This document shows, piece after piece, positions 56,364 through 64,000 of a DNA stretch of 64,000 bases; the first letter of the stretch is position 1, and the number at the start of each line of letters is the position of its first letter. The DNA is taken from contig CM082578.2 in the NCBI GenBank assembly GCA_040954595.2, positions 2,418,001-2,482,000 of the forward strand, given 5' to 3'. This DNA comes from Balanoglossus misakiensis. Taxonomy: Eukaryota > Hemichordata. Both the position numbers and the translations under genes were made by a program. The notes beneath the pieces were generated by a model, which was not told the origin of the DNA, did not search any database, and saw only the letters and a program-made list of their open reading frames with translations.

Positions 56364-57072
56364 CCCCTACATGCCAACAACAATTCAAATTCTGGGTCAG
56401 CACTGTAATATTTGCAGACACCTTTTCAATTTTGGTGGACCCAATTTTCATTTGTATGGACCCAATTTATACAAAATTTGGCTGAGGCGTTTTGCAGCCA
56501 GACTACGTTTTTTTTTTTTTTTTCACTTGGGTGCAATTTGACGACCTCATCCGTATTTTCCTGGGTGATGCAACTCTGTCCACAACTCAGAGCATTTTCA
56601 CTGCTTTAATTCCTTTTTTTTTACAATTAGTGACTGTTGACAAAATTACTACCACATAATTAGACCGTTTGATTTTGGTTGGCACAAAAACTCTAAGACC
56701 ATGTTCCTTTTGGGTGTACATTATTTTTGAACTGCTTGAGGCTGGGCCGACCAGTCATGCAGTACATGATGACTACAATACTGTCATGAGATACCACATG
56801 TACAATGTGCAAATCTTATGAGTGTGCTCTGATTGAAATGAAAATTGTGTCCTGCAAAATATAATGGGCCATCGGAAGCAGAAAGAGGTCTGCGATACTT
56901 ATGACCATAAGACCCTTCTCTGCTTGGGATGGCCCAAATGTGACTGCAATATTAGAGTACATACCACATAATCAGACCGCTGAATTTTTGTTGGCAGAAA
57001 GGTGCCACTGTAGTATATCATGTACCGGTATATTCAACTTTACAAATATATCCAAGTGTACGCTACACCTAC

Positions 57073-57149
57073 CTTGTCTCCTGCTGGAGTGTTTCAAACG
57101 TTTGAGCCAATTTCGTGAAATCCATCAACATGTCCTCATTCTGTTCAAT
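57073..57149 (-). CDS. Duplicated helical exon (IEQNE exon, copy 2)
   Basis: Copy of 48,784-48,860. It is open with the same donor (ACAAG|GTAGGTG) and reads IEQNEDMLMDFTKLAQTFET, one residue different from copy 1 (Asp for Ala); other changes are silent. Confidence 0.48.
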
Positions 57150-57267
57150 CTAATTGGATTTTTAATCGTGCTTGTTGCTTAAGATGAAACATTTTACGGC
57201 TGCAGAAGATCTCTGTTACTTCTTCTATCGTGAACTTATCTTTAGCGTGTTGACTCTTGTGCAGAAC
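57145..57267 (-). CDS. Duplicated alternative tail exon (copy 2)
   Basis: Copy of 48,856-48,978, starting VLHKSQHAKDKFTIEEVTEI in copy 1; the acceptor here is TTTTTGTTCCTCAG. In this copy it reads TLKDKF in place of AKDKF around the GCGTGTTG/CTAAAG difference. It has no membrane-spanning exon beside it, because that exon was lost with the 1.3-kb deletion. Confidence 0.4.
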   Translation of the reverse strand, partial: VLHKSQHAKDKFTIEEVTEIFCSRKMFHLKQQARLKIQLD

Positions 57268-57470
57268 CTGAGGAACAAAAACAAAAATAGTGTACAATAT
57301 TGCCTGTAGAAGAGGTGTTTCCAGTAGTCTCGTTCCTGGCTGTGTCAGCTAAAAGGAAAGGGTCAGGTATGGGCTGCCGTCTTGCACAAATTTCTGTCCA
57401 GCCATGCCCAAGATGACTGCTTCCAACGTTTGCACACAGGTACTGTCAAAGTCAGGTGCACCACACAAGA

Positions 57471-57623
57471 TCCATCCATCCATCCCATCCATCCATCCAT
57501 ACATACATACATACACGCATACATACATACATACATACATATATACATACATACATACATACATACATACATACACGCAGTACGCACGCACGCACGCACA
57601 TACAAACATACATACATACATAC
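57471..57623. repeat. (CATC)n and (CATA)n microsatellites (copy 2)
   Basis: Counterpart of 49,182-49,325 with a longer CATA run. Frames of 80-120 codons on both strands here are repeat artefacts. Confidence 0.95.
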
Positions 57624-57798
57624 CAGAGCTTGCGTTTGATATTTAATTTTTTACATACAGTGCACGCAAAGAGCCAAACAAAATTGCTTGAAATTGTATT
57701 TGAATTACATGCAACAAAATAGCGATAGACAAAGCAGGCTTTCAGATAATGAGTTCTCCCTTCATGTCTAGACGGTCCAACACAAAAAAAATCTTTAA

Positions 57799-58883
57799 AG
57801 GCAGAACGCTCGGTAGGGCCGAGCAATAAAATGTGGGCGTGGCTAAAGCTCCGACGCCACTATATATTGTTACAACAATAGACCTCAAATAGGCATCCCG
57901 CGCCCGCCAAAAGCAATCACATTTCTATACCCAAGCGATCCAGCTAGTTCTTACGTACCCACGGAACGTGTTGTCAGCTGAATATATCATGTCGACACGA
58001 ATTATCAAGATAGCGGTCACTGAAGAGCAGGAGAAAGCACTGGCAATTTTCTCTGCCGAGCTTTCGGTCATCGACCGGCGGGGGCACATAAGTTCACCTG
58101 CTGCGACCGCGAGAGTTAGTACCGTGCGTGGTATTGGCTACCGGCGAGTTTGATGCGGGGGACACTGCCGGTCTATCGGATGCAGCAGCCGTCGAAGTAA
58201 ACACCGTGTCCATGAGCACATCGGCTTCCGGAGATTCGGTCAACTCCTGTGCATTTTGTTTTTGTTCGCTATGTGTTACCACACATAGGCAGTCTTGGCT
58301 AGTCCGTGGTCTCTACCCGAATTTACCCGGTGTTTCTTACGTTGGGCATAAATGGCACTGATGAGGCTTTCCCCTCTTCACTTTGTACGGTTGGTACACA
58401 AATACAAACGGTCCTTTTCAGGACCAACACAATTTCCAAGAAGAGAACTACCGAATTTATGGACGTGTGCATGTTCATGTGTGATAAAATTGGTATGATC
58501 ATATCCCTATTTTCAGGTCATGCACACTTTGCAATCAACGCCACAATGTATCAATGGTGCCCAATTTTGATTTGCATAATACGTCAACCACGCAAATTCA
58601 AACTGAAAATCGTACCGACATACCGGTCATATCTCGGGGACAAAATGATTTCATCTTCGGTTTTCGAAAGTATTTTCAAATTGTATTGCACCAGAAACCG
58701 CGGATGTCGTGCTAAATAAACTCATGCACTCCTTTTTGAATTTAGAGACAAAAAAAAATCATCGGTAGACCTAAATTTACTGTCTATTATGGACAACGTC
58801 CGTTCTGTTGTTAGTGAGTTTGAATCTCCCAACATTATGCCAACTCTCGCGTGCTCTCGCGCTTTTATATGGGAATTCCGCCT
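57799..58883. mobile_element. TTAA-target DNA element, 1,085 bp, in copy 2 only
   Basis: Flanked by TTAA (57,795-57,798 and 58,884-58,887), with short ends AGGCAGAA and TTCCGCCT (inverted AGGCGGAA). Copy 1 retains the empty site ATCTTTAAGGAAAATG at 49,493-49,508. A TTAA target suggests piggyBac or Kolobok. The interior includes a 137-codon frame (58,306-58,719) with no recognised motif and an upstream 61-codon frame (57,968-58,153, MSTRIIKIAVTEEQEKALAI in part). It is probably non-autonomous or a degraded relative. Confidence 0.85.
58306..58719 (+). CDS. Hypothetical frame inside the TTAA element
   Basis: 137 codons starting MVSTRIYPVFLTLGINGTDE and ending RNRGCRAK. It lies wholly within the TTAA element. 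I recognise no transposase signature, zinc finger or membrane segment; it may be chance or a remnant of the element's original gene. Confidence 0.2.
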   Translation: MVSTRIYPVFLTLGINGTDEAFPSSLCTVGTQIQTVLFRTNTISKKRTTEFMDVCMFMCDKIGMIISLFSGHAHFAINATMYQWCPILICIIRQPRKFKLKIVPTYRSYLGDKMISSSVFESIFKLYCTRNRGCRAK

Positions 58884-59226
58884 TTAAGGAAAATGACCGG
58901 GAAGCCCTACTTACTTTTTTATATCTAATGGTTTCTGCGTGCATAAATTATAGGGCCGACACGGGCCAAGTTTGTGGTCTGGGTTACCGCACGTACATCA
59001 CTGTGCGTCCTGCTACAGCATACAAGCGCGCGTACGCGTATATGTGTACAGGGCGCCCAACCGACCAACCTTGAAAAGGCACCCCGTATAGCCCATTAGC
59101 CTCACCAGATGTTATCATTAATGGATTTTTTTTGCGTGCATGTCCCGCAACTGTGACAAAATATTTGTGCGCACACATTGTAGTTTTGCGTGAAAACGCA
59201 AGAAATAGACGAGAACGCGAGCCCTG

Positions 59227-59330
59227 CATACATACATACATACATACATACATACATACATACATACATACATACATACATGCATGCATGTATACATACA
59301 TACATACATACATACATATGCATGCAGCAT
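59227..59330. repeat. (CATA)n microsatellite with deletion joint
   Basis: Counterpart of 49,841-49,910, longer here. Its right end (CATGCAGCATGCACCTC) joins directly to sequence equivalent to 51,167, marking the 1.3-kb loss in copy 2. A shared ATGCAC lies at the joint. Confidence 0.9.
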
Positions 59331-59666
59331 GCACCTCTATACCAAATACAGATCTTACACATATTGAAATTTTGCATAATATTGTAGCACTTTAAAGTGA
59401 AGGGGTCAGCGCGCTGCGTTTGTTTGTTGATATACATTAGAATTCACCTTCAAATCCCTGAAATTAAATAATTCCTAGAATGGACGAAGCAGCCAACCGT
59501 AGCATAGACTGGGCATGACAGCAACTGAAGATCCTGGTTGTGGTGACTACAGTGAGGTTTGTGCTGGTATATGAAGGGATATATTCTCATCAAGGGGGAC
59601 ACCCACCCGATGACCGCTTCCCTTTAAACATTGTATGAAAGCACACGTCAGAACAACCAAAGCTAC

Positions 59667-59757
59667 TTACATTGTCAGCATAATTGGGATTTTGCATAGT
59701 TAGCGACATTCAGAAATCTGTTCCAACAGAAATTCTACATGCGTGAATACGCAGACT
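59667..59757. repeat. Right half of the split inverted repeat and 43-bp target duplication
   Basis: TTACATTGTCAGCATAATTG to GTTAGCGACAT (59,667-59,709) repeats 53,619-53,661. It is followed by the inverted arm ending ATACGCAGAC near 59,756. See the left half at 53,573-53,661. Confidence 0.8.
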
Positions 59758-59868
59758 CCTTGATAAAATTGTCATCAACTTCTCGGTTATCGGTAATATT
59801 AAACCCCAAAGTTCCAAACTAAATATATTTGTTTGTAAATTCTAAATTGTATTTCAAAATTAATATAC

Positions 59869-59936
59869 CTTATAGCTCTCTTCGGTTCGCTGGAGCCGGA
59901 TTGTTCTGAACTTTGCGGAATGGTATTCCCACATAT
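59869..59936 (-). CDS. Candidate upstream exon of the unidentified gene
   Basis: Minus strand: acceptor TTATTTTTTTAG, 68-nt open stretch, donor TATAAG|GTATAT. Two frames stay open, MWEYHSAKFRTIRLQRTEES or ICGNTIPQSSEQSGSSEPKR, so the product cannot be fixed. The splice-like borders resemble those of the exons below; it is included as a candidate only. Confidence 0.35.
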
Positions 59937-61540
59937 CTAAAAAAATAAATAATGAAATGACATCAAGGATAATAAATAACAAATTTCATTATTTCAAATA
60001 AAGTGGAATCATACCACAGGTCTGTTTCCTCGTTTTCATGTAAGCTTACTTGCAAATTAAATATTGATAGCGGTGTCAATTGTCCAGGTCTGAGACAGTA
60101 AATTGTACTAGTTTACTGGTTATAATGAGGAATTACAGGCCCACCATTATAATCACAACTTGAAGCTGTCTAAGAGAGCGAACATTATTTATTAAGGGCC
60201 TGAAGAGGTGTTGCAGGAATTACACCAGGCACATGTGCATGCCAAACCAGGCCTGTTGCTGGATTATAACCAAAGATGTAAACGTACCCGCCTTATTGGT
60301 CAACACACTGAGAAACATAGAAAAAATATGAGATGTTTAATGGAGGGCCAATATCAGGGGCATATTTCGCCATGATATTAATCACTGTCTTAGCCCCGTG
60401 TAACACCTGGAACACACAGACCTGTACGCAGGGCTATAACTGCCTATACTACAGAGTTTTACTCACATGCATGCGGATTTTTACCTGGAATTGTGTGTGG
60501 ACGGCGTCTAATGTTTCCGTCAATACACACATTCTACACTAGTATACTCACAAGGTTAAACCTCGAGCTACGATTCTGCAGCTGCGCTTGGGTTTAGTCG
60601 TGTATCACATCATATCGTGGCTGAAAACTGCATTCTACCTGTCTCATCATTGCTTGGACGACTCCTTGATTCAGCTCGACATGACTCAAGTTGAAGACAC
60701 AATAAATCAATATAAATATTACTTCTGGTCGACGCACCGACACTCGAGTGTCATGGCGATCGAGTGCTTTTGTGACAGGCCAAAGGTCAACCACGTTGAG
60801 GGCGTGCTCCGGTTATAATATTATAATACTGTACTATAAAAATAATTTTCAAGTTGAAAATGAACTGCGGACGGGAACGTGGGCCTGCACTGGTCGATAC
60901 CATATTATTTATGAGATTGTCAATGCCGACAACCTAGTTTAACATGTGTGTCTGCAAAATAGTCCGAGTAAGGCTACAAAGTGAAACGAACTGCACCGGA
61001 CCACACAGTCATTGCAGCTTGTTCAACGCCAGAAAATTAAAATACAAACAGCTGGCAGAAAACTTGGTGTGTTTTCGTTTGGATATTCTAAGAATGGAAA
61101 ACATATCGCTCGAGGGCACTAGCTGAGCTCCGTCATCATTCAGTGTATGTGAAAAATAGCCCTAAAAGTACAGACTGTGACACTATAAAAATAATGGCGG
61201 CTGCACAGCGAAAGCCCCTAATAAATATTTCCAAACGGGGTTAGCAGAAAAGTGGAGTTCGCTCATTTGTCAATTGTGGCAAATGCTGTAGACACGGAGC
61301 AAGTAGGCGAGAATACTAATGCGAGAATATTGGTAAAATTGAAAGTCTTGTCACTTCTCTTTACAAGTTGCTGGCATTTTTTCGATCGCTAATAAATTGC
61401 AGGGGGTTAAAACGTGCTTGGTTTTGAAATTCAAGGCCGTGAGATTAGTCGATCATAATAAAAATAAAAACTACCGAGGCAACAATTTTCCGTTTTCCCC
61501 ATGGGTGAACATATCTCGAAATTGAGCGCGTTGGCTATTG
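59937..61540. other. Intergenic or intronic, no gene fixed
   Basis: About 1.6 kb with several short frames (60,333-60,542, 60,588-60,818, 60,944-61,126) that lack recognisable motifs. TATAATATTATAATA near 60,818 is a small AT palindrome. No repeat family was recognised. Confidence 0.4.
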
Positions 61541-61731
61541 AACACCTATTGCCTGGCCATGAGGGCCATAGCGGCCGTTTATTACACCCGAGGGGCTGTG
61601 AGTTACCAGAATCATATGCTATTTCCCGAGGCCGCAGGCCGAGGGAAATAGCATATGATTCTGGTAACTCACAGTCACGAGGGGGTAAAAACGGCCGCTA
61701 TGGCCCGAATAAAGGCCAGGCTATAGGTGTT
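61541..61731. mobile_element. 191-bp foldback, GC-rich
   Basis: AACACCTATTGCCTGGCC and GGCCAGGCTATAGGTGTT are the inverted ends. The arms match through AGCGGCCGTTT and GAGTTACCAGAATCATATGC to a short GC loop near 61,633. Next to it, TTATAATAAACCTCATGCTA (about 61,731) and TAGCATGAGGTATATTATAA (about 61,974) form another inverted pair about 240 bp apart, perhaps a second small MITE. Confidence 0.7.
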
Positions 61732-61993
61732 TTATAATAAACCTCATGCTAACAGCTGGGAAAATCTTGCAATTTTCTCTTGAGGTTGGCAGACGACATC
61801 TTCCGCGGTGGCCATTGTGTCAGACGACGCGACGCTGATTGACGTGACCGAGTCTGCGCACTCACGCTGGTCACGTGACCGGTTTATATTTTTTCTGCTA
61901 TTTCCCTAGCGGTCCATAGTCGATTCTATTTTCCTATCACGTGACGGATTCTGGCGAATCACGGCACAGTATTAGCATGAGGTATATTATAAA

Positions 61994-62440
61994 GACTACT
62001 ATTCAATTGTTGTCTACCATTCAATTTTAATTCATTTGACTGAGTTATGTGTAGACCTAAACGTTCATGAAAATTACAATAGCAGACGCGGGTTTTCCAG
62101 CAATCCTATGGGAAAAGACAAATTGAAAGCGCTTGTACAGATTGTAATTTATACTCGGTTGGCTGCTGTCTTCCACGTGGATCTATTCATGGTGTAAGGT
62201 GTGCCTCAATACTTTCAATTTCATTCGACGCTAATGTTTAGACCATGTAATTAGTTCTACTGTATGGAGATAGTCAATTATAGAGGCCCTGGTCTGCCTT
62301 TAGGGTTCATGTAAATCTTGACATTCTTATGATAGCAATTGGTCCGACTTGCTGCTTTGAACCATGTATTGTTTTGGCATTGCTGCACTCAATGTCGAAT
62401 ACGCCCGGCTGCGATTATTCCTACACGTAGGCCTAACTCA
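61994..62440. other. Intergenic, no gene seen
   Basis: No gene or repeat could be supported between the small inverted repeat and the satellite. Confidence 0.5.
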
Positions 62441-63145
62441 TATTCCGTTGTGATGCCTAGAACACACAGGCCTGAGCGCATTAAGAAAGTTTTCCAGTAG
62501 ACTCTGTAGATCGACTGTTTGTTCTAAAATATCCATGGATGCTTCCAAACACTGTCTCGTTATTTGCATATTCCGTTGTGATGCGAATACACACAGGCCG
62601 GAGCGAATAAGAAAGTTTTTCGGTAGACTCTGTAGATCGACTGTTTGTTCTCAAATATCCATGGTTGCTTCCAAACGCCGTCTCGTTATTTGCATATTCC
62701 GTTGTGATGCGTAGAACACACAGGCCTGAGCGCATTAAGAAAGTTTTCCAGTAGACTCTGTAGATCGACAGTTTGTTCTAAAATATCCATGGATGCTTCC
62801 AAACACTGTCTCGTTATTTGCATATTCCGTTGTGATGCGAATACACACAGGCCGGAGCGAATAAGAAAGTTTTTCGGTAGACTCTGTAGATCGACTGTTT
62901 GTTCTCAAATATCCATGGTTGATTCCAAACACCGTCTTGTTATTTGCATATTCCGTTGTGATGCGCAGAACACACTGGCCTGAGCGAATAAGAAAGTTTT
63001 CCGGTAGACTCTGTAGATCGACTGTTTGTTCTCAAATATCCATGGTTGCTTTCAAACACCGTCTCGTTATTTGCATATTCCGTTGTGATGCGCAGAACAC
63101 ACTGGCCCGAGTTAAGAAAGTTTTCCGGTAGACTCTGTAGATTCG
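62441..63145. repeat. 127-bp satellite-like array with two alternating unit types
   Basis: Units begin at TATTCCGTTGTGATGC: 62,441, 62,569, 62,695, 62,823, 62,949 and 63,076, so lengths are 128, 126, 128, 126, 127 and a partial. The first four alternate: type 1 has AACACACAGGCCTGAGCGCA and CCATGGATGCTTCC; type 2 has GAATACACACAGGCCGGAGC and CCATGGTTGCTTCC. The last units are mixed (GCAGAACACACTGGCC). The basic repeat is therefore a 254-bp dimer. Open frames across it do not look coding. Confidence 0.9.
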
Positions 63146-63389
63146 TTGAACACTGCGTCTCACGTGACTCAGTATCACACAGTCTTGGAGCAAGTCAGAC
63201 TAGTCTAAACGTCAACGCGAACGTGGGTTCTACGCGTTCACGTAAAACGTGTAGCCGAACCTGTCTATTGTCACTGTAAAGTATAAAGTAATACCGTTAC
63301 TCCACCAGGGCAATGGGGTGACTAATACCGTTACACGGCCAGAGCAATGGGGTGATTAATACCGTTACTCAAGAAAGGCAATAGGTTAA
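63146..63389. repeat. Short direct repeats (ATACCGTTAC)
   Basis: AATACCGTTACTC, AATACCGTTACAC and AATACCGTTACTC recur about every 40 bp at 63,290-63,371, each followed by a CAATGGGGTGA-like word; about three units. No gene seen. Confidence 0.6.
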
Positions 63390-63755
63390 GGCTCCTCACA
63401 CCTCAATTATAAATTTCTTAAAGAAATTTATAATTTCTTAAAGAAATTCATAATTAAAGTGTATACATTTGTTGTATTGTTGCAATAAAGAATTCTATGA
63501 CTAAATTAAAATGACAAGTCAGTACAATAGTTGGTAGGATTGGTAAAACAAGAAAAGTGTAGGGGGTGGGTGTGGGAGGGGGTGTCCCCTCCCTCATAAG
63601 AAAATCTTGTAAAATACAGTACCCAAAGTTGCATTTTAAGCAAATTAAGTCAATGTTAGGGAGGACAAACTTTACTTTTGCCACTCCACTCAAAGTAGGC
63701 ATCGGTGGGGCGGGGTAGCAAGTACTCTGCCCTGGTACACTAGACAAACCAGCCA
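63390..63755 (-). mobile_element. Inverted fragment of a Harbinger-like poly-G MITE
   Basis: Matches 3,745-4,108 in reverse (GGCTCCTCACACCTCAATTA, AAAATGACAAGTCA, GGGGGTGTCC, CTAGACAAACCAGC). It lacks both TIRs, so it is an internal fragment. AAATTTCTTAAAGAAATTTA is locally repeated at its start. Confidence 0.75.
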
Positions 63756-63924
63756 ATAGGGATAGGGAGATGCAGTTTCAAAACTTTTGTTGGGAACTGA
63801 GTATAGAAATACTGGGAGCCAGAGATGCCGCTACAACCTGTAAGGTAAGCGTCAGTGCAAAATATGCTGTTTGGAGTTGTCCACCCCTTGTTGAGAATGA
63901 TCGACACACCATTGTACTGCCTAA

Positions 63925-64000
63925 GGAACCGTTCAGTTTTTACGGCTGGGGGGGGGGGCGGCGGAAAGTTTGTGTCATGTGTTTTCAACATCAGGCCGCC
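63925..64000 (+). mobile_element. Left end of a further Harbinger-like MITE, cut by the window
   Basis: Starts GGAACCGTTCAGTTTTTACG after TAA (63,922-63,924), as in the element at 3,353 (GGGACCGTTC...), followed by a G-run (63,949-63,957). The rest lies beyond the window. Confidence 0.75.

Larger units (their letters stand above)
53657..59674. repeat. Dispersed duplication, copy 2
   Basis: Direct copy of 46,085-51,511 with a small percentage of base differences. It carries two later insertions, at 55,684-56,363 and 57,799-58,883. It lacks the 1.3 kb equivalent to about 49,900-51,166. A 34-bp difference near 55,545-55,580 (ACTCTTCAATGCTG present) also sets it apart. Both ends show short overlap with the target (GACAT at the left, TTACATTG at the right). 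Confidence 0.9.

Overview
This is eukaryotic (metazoan) nuclear DNA, most likely from a marine invertebrate. The evidence is split, exon-like coding with GT/AG borders, AATAAA signals, long microsatellites, CR1/L2-like and Tc1-like relics and many DNA-transposon families with terminal inverted repeats (TIRs). The species cannot be read from the window. There is no bacterial-style gene organisation, and I could not support any rRNA, tRNA or CRISPR feature. Almost everything that can be explained is mobile DNA; the only candidate host gene is a split minus-strand gene between about 47 and 60 kb.

Region 1-23.3 kb: a 34-bp minisatellite (1.0-1.9 kb); the end of a transposon related to the large element below (2.3-2.5 kb); two Harbinger-like MITEs with mirrored poly-G tracts and TAA target duplications (3.35-4.31 and 4.98-5.76 kb); a pair of TTAA-flanked MITEs in opposite orientation (6.3-7.0 and 19.5-20.3 kb); a set of concentric inverted repeats around a 1.5-kb foldback (8.9-12.9 kb); a dead Tc1-like element (14.4-16.2 kb); a long-TIR element with a 10-bp target duplication that hosts one of the MITEs (18.9-20.7 kb); and an 87-bp minisatellite that keeps an open frame (22.1-22.8 kb).

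Region 23.3-41.5 kb is a stack of nested insertions whose order can be read from target duplications and empty sites elsewhere in the window. Element A (TA target, TIR CCGTATATTCTC) was entered by element B (23,572-40,165; 12-bp TIR TAGGGAGTTCAG; 7-bp duplication TTTACAA). B carries a minus-strand gene for a large, unfamiliar transposase-like protein. A CR1/L2-like LINE then inserted near the 3' end of that gene. Finally a 5.04-kb segment, from the middle of the LINE to the middle of the transposase gene, was duplicated in tandem; its breakpoint abuts a 30-base G run. A separate 644-bp near-perfect foldback with a 10-bp duplication sits in the right flank of A. A 937-bp copy of A at 45.4-46.35 kb is the empty site for both B and the foldback.

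Region 41.5-64 kb: a small MITE; element C with A2 nested in it; then a minus-strand split gene with a membrane-spanning exon and helical, coiled-coil-like exons. About 5.4 kb of this gene region (46,085-51,51x) was copied to 53,657-59,674. The copy is flanked by a 43-bp duplication of its target, which lay in the loop of an inverted repeat. The copy later received a hAT-like MITE and a TTAA element and lost a 1.3-kb piece that held the membrane-spanning exon. The right end holds a 61.5-kb foldback, a 127-bp satellite with alternating unit types and further Harbinger-like MITE pieces cut by the window edge.
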